A DNA stretch of 14,962 nucleotides from Actinomycetes bacterium (GCA_023404805.1 JAEYAL010000239.1:1-14962), one strand, 5' to 3'; numbered from the stretch's first letter, positions 5,632-13,123 are shown. The notes: generated by a model from the letters alone, not told the origin. Numbers and translations are program-made.

Positions 5632-7977
5632 ATGGCCCGCCGGATCACGTACTCGCGCAACGTCACGCTCTCGCTCTCGCGGTCGTGTTCGTCGGTCTGC
5701 AAGTACTGCGCGTTCGCGACGCGCAAGCCGCACCTGCGCGCGCCCGATGAGGTCCAGGCGCTGATCGACGCGTCCGCCCGCCGCGGCATCAAAGAGCTGC
5801 TCGTGCTGACCGGCGAGGAGCCGGAGGCGGTCAGCGGCGTCTCAGCGCTCCTGGCGGAGTGGGGCTTCGGGTCGTTCGTCGACTACGTCGTGTGGGCATG
5901 CGAGCGGGGCCTCGAGGCAGGGATGCTGCCGCACACCAACCTCGGCGCGATCGACGCGATCGACCTCGCCCGGCTCCGTGAGGTGACCGCCTCGCAGGGC
6001 CTGATGCTCGAGTCGATCAGCGAACGCCTCATGGACACGGTCCATGCCGGGTCGCCGAGCAAACACCCGCAGAACCGCTTGCGGACGATCCGCGCCGCCG
6101 GCGAGCTGCGCATCCCGTTCACCAGCGGCATCCTGATCGGCATCGGCGAGACCCGCGAGGAGCGCATCGCGTCGCTCGAGGCGCTCGGCGCCGTGCAGCG
6201 CGAATATGGGCACCTGCAAGAGGTGATCCTGCAGAACTTCGTGCCGCACCGCCGGTACTACGGGGAGGACACCGGCGCCGTCGCGACGGCCGCCGCCGAG
6301 GAGTACTGGCGCACCGGGCTCGGGACGCCGCCCGTGCATGCTGCGCCGGCGTGGGCGAGCGAGGTCACCGTCGACGACGTCGTCGAGCTGATCCACGCGA
6401 CCCGCGAGCTGGTGCCCGGCGCTCAGATCCAGGTGCCGCCGAACCTGTCCGACCATTGGCCCGAGCTCGTCCGCGCCGGCGCCACCGATCTCGGCGGCCT
6501 GTCGAGCAACGGCGACCACATCTCACCGGAGCATCCCTTTCCGTCGCCGAAACAGGTGCGGGAACGGCTCGAGCCCGAGGGCTACTCGCTCGCGGAGCGC
6601 CTCTGCGCCCACGAGCAGTACCTCTCGCCGGAGTGGATCGCCGAACCGGTCCTGGACCTCGTCCGCACGCGGTACTGGGGGTTCCTGCCCTGGACGGAGC
6701 GCGCGGGCGGCCCGGCTGTCGGTGGCGAGGCGCGCGCTGCAGGCGACGCGGGCGCCGGTTCGGCTGGCGCTGCGCGCGCCTGGGCCTCGGTCGGCGCGCT
6801 CCACCGCACGATCGAGCGGGCCGCCGCTGGGGAGCCGCTGCGCCATGGCGAGCTGACGGCGCTGCTGGAGGACCGCCGCCCAGAGGTCGTCGAAGATGTG
6901 CGGCAGGCCGCCGACGCGCTCCGCGCCGAGCTGGCGGGCGACACGGTCACGTTTGTCGTGAACCGCAACCTCAACCTGACGAACGTCTGCACGGTCGGCT
7001 GCGCCTTCTGCGGCTTCGGCCAGTCGCGGCGCTCGCCGGAGGCGTACACGCTCGACGAGCCCGAGATCCGCGCCCGCATCGCCGAGGCCGTCGCCGACGG
7101 CGCGACCGAGCTGTGCATCCAGTCGGGCATCCATCCCGATTGGACCCTGCAGACCTATCTCGATTGGATCGCCGTCGCCCGCGACGCTGCCCCGCAGCTG
7201 CATCTCCACGCGTTCAGCCCCATGGAGCTCGGCGCGATGATCGACGCCAGCGGCCTGCCCGCCGCCGAGGTCGTCGCCCGCCTCCGCGACGCCGGCGTCG
7301 GCTCGTTCCCCGGCACCGCCGCCGAGATCCTCGATGACGAGATCCGCGACATCATCAGCCCCAACAAACTGCCGACCGCCCGCTGGATCGAGCTGATCGA
7401 GACCGCCCACGCCGCCGGCGTCCCGACGACCTCGACGGTCATGTTCGGCCACGTCGAGCAGCCCCGCCACCTCGCGACCCACCTGCTCACCGTCCGAGGG
7501 ATCGCAGAGCGCAGCGCTGTGCGCGGCGGCGGCCTCGATGCGGGCACTGGCGGCGTCGCAGAGCGCGGCATCAGGGCGCGGGCCGCGGGGATCACGGAGT
7601 TCGTGCCGCTGCGGTTCATCCCGCACCAGACGCTGCTCGGCCGCACCAAGGGCGTGCGCGAACTCGACGCCGACGAGACGCTCCGCCTCACCGCCGTCTT
7701 CCGCCTCGGCCTCGGGCGCTCGGTCCGCAACCTCCAGACGTCCTGGGTCAAGCTCGGCCTCGACCTGGCTACCGAGTCGCTGCGCTGGGGCGTCAACGAC
7801 CTCGGCGGCACCCTGATGGAGGAGAACATCAGCCGCCTCGCGGGCGCCGACCACGGCGTCCGCCTGCAGCCCAGCGAGCTGATCGCCGCCGCCCACGCCG
7901 CGGGCCGCCCAGCCGCCGAACGCACGACGCTCTACGCCCTCCGAGCGCAGCACCCGCTGCCGCTCGCGCATGCCTGA
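5632..7977 (+). CDS. fbiC: FO synthase, fused CofG-CofH radical-SAM enzyme
   Basis: The protein has 781 residues, a little shorter than the roughly 850 of mycobacterial FbiC. It makes the F420 chromophore FO (7,8-didemethyl-8-hydroxy-5-deazariboflavin) from tyrosine and a ribityl-diaminouracil, with S-adenosylmethionine. Two radical-SAM modules are present, each with a CxxxCxxC cluster-binding motif. The CofG-like half has CSSVCKYC (Cys19, 23, 26), and the CofH-like half has CTVGCAFC (Cys453, 457, 460) preceded by NRNLNLTNV. Later landmarks are QSGIHPDW, LHAFSPMEL and WGVNDLGGTLMEENIS. A Gly/Ala-rich linker (about 363-385) joins the halves. A second Gly/Arg/Ala-rich insert (about 624-652), bracketed by 11-bp direct repeats, interrupts the CofH half before GITEFVPL. 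The start is leaderless-type. The gene converges on the cofE end of the other F420 genes. Confidence 0.95.
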   Translation: MARRITYSRNVTLSLSRSCSSVCKYCAFATRKPHLRAPDEVQALIDASARRGIKELLVLTGEEPEAVSGVSALLAEWGFGSFVDYVVWACERGLEAGMLPHTNLGAIDAIDLARLREVTASQGLMLESISERLMDTVHAGSPSKHPQNRLRTIRAAGELRIPFTSGILIGIGETREERIASLEALGAVQREYGHLQEVILQNFVPHRRYYGEDTGAVATAAAEEYWRTGLGTPPVHAAPAWASEVTVDDVVELIHATRELVPGAQIQVPPNLSDHWPELVRAGATDLGGLSSNGDHISPEHPFPSPKQVRERLEPEGYSLAERLCAHEQYLSPEWIAEPVLDLVRTRYWGFLPWTERAGGPAVGGEARAAGDAGAGSAGAARAWASVGALHRTIERAAAGEPLRHGELTALLEDRRPEVVEDVRQAADALRAELAGDTVTFVVNRNLNLTNVCTVGCAFCGFGQSRRSPEAYTLDEPEIRARIAEAVADGATELCIQSGIHPDWTLQTYLDWIAVARDAAPQLHLHAFSPMELGAMIDASGLPAAEVVARLRDAGVGSFPGTAAEILDDEIRDIISPNKLPTARWIELIETAHAAGVPTTSTVMFGHVEQPRHLATHLLTVRGIAERSAVRGGGLDAGTGGVAERGIRARAAGITEFVPLRFIPHQTLLGRTKGVRELDADETLRLTAVFRLGLGRSVRNLQTSWVKLGLDLATESLRWGVNDLGGTLMEENISRLAGADHGVRLQPSELIAAAHAAGRPAAERTTLYALRAQHPLPLAHA
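7502..7566 (+). repeat. 11-bp direct repeats bracketing an insert in fbiC
   Basis: TCGCAGAGCGC occurs at 7502-7512 and again at 7556-7566, exactly 54 bp apart and in frame, encoding (I/V)AER twice. The enclosed DNA encodes a Gly/Arg-rich stretch that I would not expect at this point of CofH. It looks like an in-frame duplication or slippage-type expansion. Confidence 0.6.
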
Positions 7978-7980
7978 GCC

Positions 7981-8005
7981 CCTCCGAGCCGCGGCGCCGC
8001 GGAGG
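7981..8005 (+). terminator. GC-rich hairpin just after fbiC
   Basis: CCTCCG (7981-7986) pairs with CGGAGG (8000-8005) around a fully GC interior that can itself fold (CCGCGG, CCGCGG). It begins 3 nt after the fbiC stop. There is no T-tract, so termination is only a suggestion. Confidence 0.35.
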
Positions 8006-8041
8006 CCGGGACGTGCGCAGATGACGCGAGCCGTGGCCGAA

Positions 8042-8196
8042 TACGCCCCGCAGAGGGCGTAATCCGCAACAGTAACGCGCCAATTCACGCCCTCTAACGG
8101 CTGTGGGCGGCAATCAGGGGGAAGCGCGGCCACAGCCCAGAGAGGGCGTGATTGGTAGCGCTATCGCGCCTGTTCACGCCCTCTGGAGGGCGTAAA
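8042..8196. repeat. Array of six alternating GAGGGCGT-type half-sites in the convergent gap
   Basis: This is the core of the 339-nt gene-free gap between the convergent ends of fbiC and cofE (7978-8316). Two 44-bp units (8052-8095 and 8141-8184) each have perfect 9-bp inverted arms AGAGGGCGT / ACGCCCTCT and share TCGCGCC or ACGCGCC plus TTC inside the right half. Extra half-sites flank them: TACGCCC at 8042-8048 makes a 7-bp palindrome with GGGCGTA of unit 1, and GAGGGCGT at 8186-8193 makes an 8-bp palindrome with the right arm of unit 2. The orientation therefore alternates six times. It could be a dispersed intergenic repeat, a bidirectional terminator or multiple protein sites. The rest of the gap (about 8197-8316) shows nothing clear. 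Confidence 0.75.
8099..8137. repeat. 8-bp inverted repeat between the two palindromic units
   Basis: GGCTGTGG (8099-8106) and CCACAGCC (8130-8137) are perfect inverted arms around a 23-nt spacer, placed exactly between the two 44-bp units. It could form a cruciform or hairpin joining the units into one structured element. Confidence 0.5.
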
Positions 8197-8316
8197 CCAC
8201 CACGGCATTTGCGGGTCGCCGCCCTCCTGGTACTCGCACCGACCTCACCCAGCACGATCCGACGCCGAGCTCTGGGAGCGCTCGCGCCCCAGCAGGCATG
8301 AGCCCGCCCGCCCTGC

Positions 8317-9081
8317 TCAGCGGAAGAGGTCTTCGGCGAGCGGGCGCTGGAGGGCGGCGGCGCCGGGGCCGTCGGCGGCGGTGACGGGGACTTCAGCTCC
8401 GGTGATGACGACGACGCCGTCGCCGCCTGCTTTCGAGCGGACCAGGCCCGCGGCGGCGGCGAGCTCGTCGGCGACGGCGGGGAGGGTCGCGGCGAGCGGT
8501 CGGCCGGCGCGGTCGGCGCGGCCCTCGTGCGACACCAGCGGGTCGAGGCCGGCGGCGCCGATCGCCACATCCACTTGGCCCACGCGCCAGGCGCGGCCGA
8601 AGGAATCGGAGACGATCACGGCGATGGGGCGCAGACCCGTCAGCCCTTCCAGCCGCGCCTTGATCGCGCGCGCCGACGCATCCGGATCGGCGGGCAGCAG
8701 CACGACCGCGCCGTCCTCGGGACCGTTGCTCTGGTCGACGCCCGCGTTGGCGCACACCAGGCCGCTGTGCGTCCGGCAGATCAACACGCGATCCGCCCGC
8801 AGGACCTCCGCAGACTCATCGAGGACCACCTGCACGAGCCGCGCATCTCCGCCGCCGAGCCCGCGGCGCGCCAGCTGATGCGCGCGGTCGCCCGCCTGCA
8901 CGTCAGCCAACCGCCGAACTCGGCCCTCGGCCTTCGACACGAGCTTCTGCGCCACGCACACCACGGCGCCCGGCTGCACGGCACCATCGCTCTGGCGCGC
9001 GATCAACGCCCCGAGATCGTCACCCGCGGCGATCTCCGGCAGCCCAGCGACGCTCGAAATCTGCACGCTGCGGCCGCTCAT
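8317..9081 (-). CDS. cofE: Coenzyme F420-0:L-glutamate ligase (stand-alone)
   Basis: The protein has 254 residues, the size of archaeal CofE and of the N-terminal domain of mycobacterial FbiB. It adds gamma-linked glutamates to F420-0 using GTP. Visible landmarks are VAQKLVSKAEGR (about 43-54), HSGLVCANAGVDQSN (about 105-119), VSDSFGRAWRVGQVDVAIG (about 157-175) and the late segment AAGLVRSKAGG. The nitroreductase-like C-terminal domain of FbiB, which reduces dehydro-F420-0 in mycobacteria, is absent here, so that step would need another protein. It is the last gene of the leftward npdG-cofD-cofC-cofE group, 78 nt after cofC, a wider gap than the other junctions. The start is the first ATG, with only a weak GGCGGA upstream. 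It ends facing the repeat array and the fbiC end. Confidence 0.93.
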   Translation of the reverse strand: MSGRSVQISSVAGLPEIAAGDDLGALIARQSDGAVQPGAVVCVAQKLVSKAEGRVRRLADVQAGDRAHQLARRGLGGGDARLVQVVLDESAEVLRADRVLICRTHSGLVCANAGVDQSNGPEDGAVVLLPADPDASARAIKARLEGLTGLRPIAVIVSDSFGRAWRVGQVDVAIGAAGLDPLVSHEGRADRAGRPLAATLPAVADELAAAAGLVRSKAGGDGVVVITGAEVPVTAADGPGAAALQRPLAEDLFR

Positions 9082-9159
9082 CGTCCGCCATCCAGCAGCG
9101 GATCTCGGCGACGCTCGTCGCCGACAAGCTGCACGCTGCTAGAGCCCACCGCGCGCCCG

Positions 9160-9852
9160 TTAGCCGCGCAGGCCCGTGACCACGCCGCGAGTCGCCGGGG
9201 CGCCCCCGCGCAGCGAGGCGAACCGGGCGCGGAGGGTGGCGAGGTCGTCGGCGGTGTCGATGTCGAGAGCCAGAGACGGGACGACGCGCGCCTCCGCCTC
9301 GACGCCGAGCGCGGACGCGACCGCGAGATGCCGCTGCAGCGACCCCTCGCCAAACGACGGCTCGATGGCGTCCGGTGGATCCAACAGCAAGGCGTTTGTC
9401 CCCGTCCCATGGCGGTCCGGCACGACGACGACCGGCGGCTGCGGCGCCGTGAGCAGCGCGTCGAGATCCTCGACCGTCACCAGCGGGCAGTCGCCCGGCG
9501 CGAGCAGCACGCGGTCGTGCGGATGGGCCGCCGCCGCGATCCCGCGGAGCGCCGCCGCGCTATGCGAGCCCGACGCGTCATCCGGCACGACCTCAGCACC
9601 CTCGGCGACGGCCCGGTGGCGCGCCTCGCGGTCATCCGTCACGACGACGACGCGCTCGACGGCCTCGCAGCGGCGCAGGTTCATCAAGACGTCGGCGAGC
9701 ATCGCCAGCACGAGCCGCTGGCGGTCGCTCACATCCAGGGCGCCCGTGAGCCGCGACTTGGCGGCGTCGAGCGTCTTCACCGGGACGATGGCGAGCACGG
9801 GCCGCGGCAGCGCGCCGGCGCCGCCCGGGGCGGGCTCGGCCGCCGCCGTCAT
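9160..9852 (-). CDS. cofC: 2-phospho-L-lactate (or phosphoenolpyruvate) guanylyltransferase
   Basis: This 230-residue nucleotidyltransferase activates the lactyl or enolpyruvyl phosphate side chain with GTP to give the GDP-linked donor that CofD uses. The family motif IVPVKTLDAAKSRL (22-35) holds the nucleotide-binding loop. VVVVTDD, APGDCPL (metal-binding Asp), DRHGTGTNAL and LDIDTADDL follow in the order typical of CofC/FbiD. In mycobacteria and other actinobacteria the enzyme prefers phosphoenolpyruvate, giving dehydro-F420-0; which substrate applies here is inference. Its ATG overlaps the cofD stop codon as ATGA, indicating translational coupling. No Shine-Dalgarno site of its own is evident. 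Confidence 0.93.
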   Translation of the reverse strand: MTAAAEPAPGGAGALPRPVLAIVPVKTLDAAKSRLTGALDVSDRQRLVLAMLADVLMNLRRCEAVERVVVVTDDREARHRAVAEGAEVVPDDASGSHSAAALRGIAAAAHPHDRVLLAPGDCPLVTVEDLDALLTAPQPPVVVVPDRHGTGTNALLLDPPDAIEPSFGEGSLQRHLAVASALGVEAEARVVPSLALDIDTADDLATLRARFASLRGGAPATRGVVTGLRG

Positions 9853-10811
9853 CCCGCGCGGAGCTCGTCGGCGAGCGCCAGCACGTCCTGCGCGACCTCG
9901 CGGCGCCGCTCCGGCGTGTCGAGCAGCACGTCGACCTGCTTGTGGCGGGCGCCGGCTGGCAGCGGCTCGGTCGGCGCGTCATCGCTGACCACGCCGCCGA
10001 GCAGGTCGGCGTAGAGGCTCGCGATGCCGCTGGCGTCATGCGTCACGCCGAGATGGTCGAGGAACGCGTCCGTCGGCCCCTTGAGCACCGCGCCGCCGAC
10101 CAGCGGCGACACGACGACCACCGGCGCAGACGCCGCTTTGACCGCGTCGCGCACGCCCGGCAGGCCGAGGATCGGCGTGATCGACAGCGCCGGGTTCGAC
10201 GGGCCGATCACGATCACGTCGGCCGTCTGGATGGCATCGAGGAACTCCGGAGTCGGCGTCGACTCCTCGAGACCGACGACCTTCACGTCTTCGATCGGGC
10301 CGATGCCGCCGCCGCGGATCAAGAAGTCTTGAACGCCCTTGCGGCTGCCGCCTCCAGCGGTCACGAACGTGCGCAGCTGGTCGTCGGTCGGCGGGATCAC
10401 CCGCGCCGGAATGCCGAGCGCCTCGGTCAGCCGGGCCAGCGCCTCAGTCGGCCGCACACCCTCCGCGAACCACTTGGCGCGCTGCACGCAGACGGCCATG
10501 TCGCGGTCGCCCAAGTTGAACCAGATGTCTTCGCCGAGCGCCCTCAGCTCGTCCATCACCGCGAACGTGTCGCCTTCGATGCCCCAGCCGCGCGGATCGA
10601 CGCGGTGCGCGAGCCAGTACGAGACCAGGTCGGGGTCCGGGCTCACATGGGCGCCGTAGATCTCGATGTCGTCGGCGACGTTCGCGACCACCGTCAGCTC
10701 GGCACCGACGACGTCGAGGAACCCGCGGGCCAGCTTGGCGCCGCCCGTCCCGCCCGACAGAAGGACCACACGCGGCGTGCGCTGCTCGTCGAGGGCGTCG
10801 GTGGGAGTCAT
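9849..10811 (-). CDS. cofD: 2-phospho-L-lactate transferase (F420-0 or dehydro-F420-0 synthase)
   Basis: This 320-residue CofD/FbiA-family enzyme transfers the phospholactyl or phosphoenolpyruvyl group from the GDP donor to FO. LLSGGTGGAKLARGF near the N terminus is the family hallmark; the following NVADDIEIYGAHVSPDPDLVSYWLA and DIWFNLGDRDMA contain conserved substrate- and metal-binding acids. VIGPSNPALSITPIL and SPLVGGAVLKGP are further signature segments. The frame is open 11 codons further upstream, but I choose ATG at 10811. It overlaps the npdG stop as ATGA, and AGGAAG (10821-10816) lies 4 nt before it. The 3' end overlaps cofC in the same way, so the three genes are tightly coupled and probably made in a fixed ratio. 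Confidence 0.94.
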   Translation of the reverse strand: MTPTDALDEQRTPRVVLLSGGTGGAKLARGFLDVVGAELTVVANVADDIEIYGAHVSPDPDLVSYWLAHRVDPRGWGIEGDTFAVMDELRALGEDIWFNLGDRDMAVCVQRAKWFAEGVRPTEALARLTEALGIPARVIPPTDDQLRTFVTAGGGSRKGVQDFLIRGGGIGPIEDVKVVGLEESTPTPEFLDAIQTADVIVIGPSNPALSITPILGLPGVRDAVKAASAPVVVVSPLVGGAVLKGPTDAFLDHLGVTHDASGIASLYADLLGGVVSDDAPTEPLPAGARHKQVDVLLDTPERRREVAQDVLALADELRAG

Positions 10812-11560
10812 CGCACTTCCTGGGGTTGGGGGTTCTCGGGCCACAGCGCGGCATCATCCGGCAGGCCGGTGATCCGGATGCCGGCGTGGGCGCGGTGGCG
10901 GACGTTGATGCCGATCAGCACCGCGGTGAGCTGCTCGACGATGCGGGCCTGCTCGAGCGGACCCGCATCCACGCAGCGTAGCCCGCCGATCCGATGGAGC
11001 AGCGCAGCGACGCGGGCCTTGTCAGCGCGCTCGTCGCCGCACAGCAGGACGTCCTCCGCGAGGCCGTGCTCGAGGTCGCCGAGCGTCTTGGCCGAGACCG
11101 TGTGCAGCGCCGACACGACCCGCACACCTGCGGGCACCATCTCTTGCGCCTGCTGGGCGGCAGAGCCCTGCCACACGCCGATCGTGCGCGTCGCCTTGCC
11201 GCTGACCGCAGCGGCGAGCGGCACCGTGGCGTCGACGAGCAGCTGCCCGGGACGCAGGTGCGGACGCAGCGCGGTCAACGTCTCGGAGTGGTTTCTGAAC
11301 GGGACGCAGAGCACGACCAGCTCGGCCTGCTCGACGGCGTTCTGGTTGGTGGCGGCGCCGAGCTGCAGCGCGCGGCCCTCCATCCGGGGGCCGATCAGCG
11401 ACACGATCCGCTTGAGCGACTCGACGGCGCGCGGCTCCTCGCGGGAGCCCAGCAAGACCGGGACACCAGCAAGCGACAGCCGCAGCGCCAGCGCCGAGCC
11501 GAGCGCGCCGGAGCCGCCGACGATGGCAACGGGCTCGTGGGTTGCGGCCTGAGCGCTCAC
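10808..11560 (-). CDS. npdG: F420-dependent NADP reductase (F420H2:NADP oxidoreductase)
   Basis: The protein has 250 residues. It is an F420-dependent NADP oxidoreductase, transferring hydride between F420H2 and NADP. The Rossmann motif VAIVGGSGALGSALALRL starts at residue 11. SREEP after beta-2 is consistent with NADP(H) binding. LVVLCVPF, LLVDATVPL and VRVVSALHTVSA follow as in the NPDG/NADP oxidoreductase coenzyme F420-dependent family (Pfam F420_oxidored). The frame is open far upstream, but the GTG at 11560 is the likely start. TAACGT lies 7 nt before it, and the protein alignment begins just after. It leads the operon npdG-cofD-cofC-cofE, so the same transcript makes F420 and an enzyme that uses it. 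Confidence 0.93.
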   Translation of the reverse strand: MSAQAATHEPVAIVGGSGALGSALALRLSLAGVPVLLGSREEPRAVESLKRIVSLIGPRMEGRALQLGAATNQNAVEQAELVVLCVPFRNHSETLTALRPHLRPGQLLVDATVPLAAAVSGKATRTIGVWQGSAAQQAQEMVPAGVRVVSALHTVSAKTLGDLEHGLAEDVLLCGDERADKARVAALLHRIGGLRCVDAGPLEQARIVEQLTAVLIGINVRHRAHAGIRITGLPDDAALWPENPQPQEVR

Positions 11561-11567
11561 GGGGCCG

Positions 11568-11573
11568 ACGTTA
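11568..11573 (-). promoter_or_regulatory. Leaderless -10 element of the F420 operon
   Basis: TAACGT on the minus strand is followed by 7 nt and the GTG of npdG. It would drive the four-gene operon. The would-be -35 region falls in the hairpin at 11582-11608. Confidence 0.5.
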
Positions 11574-11581
11574 GAGGGTCC

Positions 11582-11608
11582 CGGCGGGCGATGCATCCGG
11601 GCCCGCCG
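11582..11608. other. Perfect inverted repeat between the photolyase gene and npdG
   Basis: CGGCGGGC (11582-11589) and GCCCGCCG (11601-11608) are perfect 8-bp arms; the 11-nt loop begins with the palindrome GATGCATC when read with the preceding base. It sits over the -35 region of the npdG promoter and 42 nt past the photolyase stop. It could terminate photolyase transcription or be an operator for the F420 operon; no T-tract is present. Confidence 0.45.
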
Positions 11609-11649
11609 CGCCGGGAAGTTTGCGCTGGAAGCTTCGTGAACCGCGCAGC

Positions 11650-13065
11650 TCAGCCCGTCACGGCCTGGTACCGCGACACGGCGTGCTGACGCTCCTCCGC
11701 GTGGTCGACGATCGGCGCCGGGTAGTCGTCGCCGATCACGCAGCCCGCCGCCTGCTGCTGGTCCGGGGTCATCTTCCACGGCTCCGCGAGGTGCTTGTCC
11801 GGGACATCCGCCAGCTCGGGGCACCAGCGGCGCACGTAGCGGCCCGACGGGTCGAACTTCTTCTGCTGCAGCGTCGGGTTGAACATCCGCCGGAAGTACG
11901 GGGCCGGGTCGGTGCCGGTGCTCGCCGTCCATTGCCAGCCGCCGTTGTTGCTGGAGAGGTCGCCGTCGAGCAGCTGCTCCATGAACCACCGCTCGCCCAG
12001 GCGCCAGTCGAGGTGCAGGTCCTTGGTCAGGAACGACGCGACGATCATGCGGGCGCGGTTGTGCATGAAGCCGGTCGCGGCGAGTTCGCGCATGGCGGCG
12101 TCGACGACCGGGTAGCCGGTCTGGCCCTGCTGCCAGGCTGCGAGCGCGGCATCGTCGTCCTCCCAGGCCAGGTCGCGGTACTTCTCTTGGAACTCGAGCC
12201 GGGCGACGTGCGGGAAGTTGAGCTGCACCTGGAGGTAGAAGTCGCGCCAGGCCAGCTCGCTGCGGTAGGTCTGCGACCCGGGGCCGCCGTGCTCGACGGT
12301 GAGCTGTTCGACCAGCAGCGGCGACACCGACCCGTAGTGCAGGTGCGCGGACAGGCGCGACGTCGGCGCGGCGAGATCGCTGCGCCGGTCGTTGTATTCG
12401 GCCAGGCCGCGCTTCACCCACGCCTTGGCCGCGGCGACGCCCGCGACCTCGCCGGCCTGCGGCGGGTCGTCGACGGCCGCGTCGCCCGCGTCGAATCCGA
12501 GGTCTTGCAGGGTCGGCAGCGTTCCGCGGTCGCCGCGCGGCGTGTGGAGGCTGCGCGGCGGGGTCAGCAGCTCGCGGCGCTCCTGGGCGGCCCAGACCTT
12601 CGAGAACGGCGTGAAGACGATGTGCGGTGTCCCGGACTTCGTCCGCAGGGCGCTGAGGTCGGACGCGATCGCGATGCCGGGGTGCAGCGCCAGGGTGGCG
12701 CCGACGGCCTCCAGCGCCTGGCCGACGCGCTCGTCGCGCCCTCGGGCGAAGCCGGAGAAGTCCTCGCTGGCGTGCACGTCCGTCGCGCCGGTCAGCTCGA
12801 CGACCGCAGCGAGCTCCTTCGCCGGGTCGCCGCGGCGCCACCAGAGGCGCCCGCCGAGCTCATGCCAGCGGGCATCGAGCGCCTCAAGCGTCTGCAGCAG
12901 CTGCCACGTGCGGCGGGCGCTGGCGAACCGGCCGTGCAGCAACGTGTCGTCGAAGCAGAAGACCGGGACGACGCCGTCCTCGCCGCCATCGGCGACTGCA
13001 GCGGCCAGCGCAGGCAGGTCGTGCACGCGCAGGTCTCGGCGGTACCAGAGGACGGCAGGGGGCAT
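11650..13065 (-). CDS. phr: Deoxyribodipyrimidine photolyase (class I, cryptochrome/photolyase family)
   Basis: The protein has 471 residues, the standard length. It uses light to split cyclobutane pyrimidine dimers through FADH-. The N-terminal antenna domain begins AVLWYRRDLRVHDLPAL. The C-terminal FAD domain includes LHYGSVSP, ELAWRDFYLQ, MRELAATGFMHNRARMIVASF and SSNNGGWQWTASTGTDPAPYF. In that last segment Asn373 and Trp377/Trp379 match E. coli Asn378, Trp382 and Trp384, the flavin-gating Asn, proximal electron-transfer Trp and dimer-contact Trp. The antenna in this family is either methenyltetrahydrofolate or FO (8-HDF). The position right beside F420/FO genes makes FO the attractive guess, but the type cannot be decided by eye. 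It lies between the cupredoxin gene and the F420 operon, with a weak -10-like TAACCC 6 nt before its ATG. Confidence 0.95.
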   Translation of the reverse strand: MPPAVLWYRRDLRVHDLPALAAAVADGGEDGVVPVFCFDDTLLHGRFASARRTWQLLQTLEALDARWHELGGRLWWRRGDPAKELAAVVELTGATDVHASEDFSGFARGRDERVGQALEAVGATLALHPGIAIASDLSALRTKSGTPHIVFTPFSKVWAAQERRELLTPPRSLHTPRGDRGTLPTLQDLGFDAGDAAVDDPPQAGEVAGVAAAKAWVKRGLAEYNDRRSDLAAPTSRLSAHLHYGSVSPLLVEQLTVEHGGPGSQTYRSELAWRDFYLQVQLNFPHVARLEFQEKYRDLAWEDDDAALAAWQQGQTGYPVVDAAMRELAATGFMHNRARMIVASFLTKDLHLDWRLGERWFMEQLLDGDLSSNNGGWQWTASTGTDPAPYFRRMFNPTLQQKKFDPSGRYVRRWCPELADVPDKHLAEPWKMTPDQQQAAGCVIGDDYPAPIVDHAEERQHAVSRYQAVTG

Positions 13066-13071
13066 ACCCCA

Positions 13072-13077
13072 GGGTTA
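13072..13077 (-). promoter_or_regulatory. Weak candidate -10 element of the photolyase gene
   Basis: TAACCC on the minus strand lies 6 nt before the ATG at 13065. It lacks the final T of the TAnnnT pattern, and no Shine-Dalgarno site is visible. The gene may alternatively be read through from the cupredoxin gene, whose stop is 58 nt upstream. Confidence 0.25.
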
Positions 13078-13123
13078 CGGCCGCGGCGGCCGGCTGGCTC
13101 ACCGCGGCCCGGTCACGCCCTGG

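Noticed and set aside
6523..8133. Long minus-strand open frame opposite fbiC
   Set aside because: It is antisense to the CofH half of FbiC, with no recognisable protein features.
8042..8196. CRISPR array
   Set aside because: There are only two similar units with inverted rather than direct organisation, unequal spacing, no leader and no cas genes.
8272..8292. CTGGG/CCCAG stem near the cofE end as a terminator
   Set aside because: Five or six pairs with mismatches inside and no T-tract on the minus strand.
8094..8570. Minus-strand open frame running through the repeat array
   Set aside because: It overlaps cofE out of frame and is Pro/Ser/Arg-rich with no motif.
11561..12841. Upstream extension of the npdG frame to 12841
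   Set aside because: The extension is antisense-like Arg/Gly-rich translation overlapping the photolyase gene on the same strand in another frame. Homology to NpdG begins only after the GTG at 11560, which has its own -10 hexamer.
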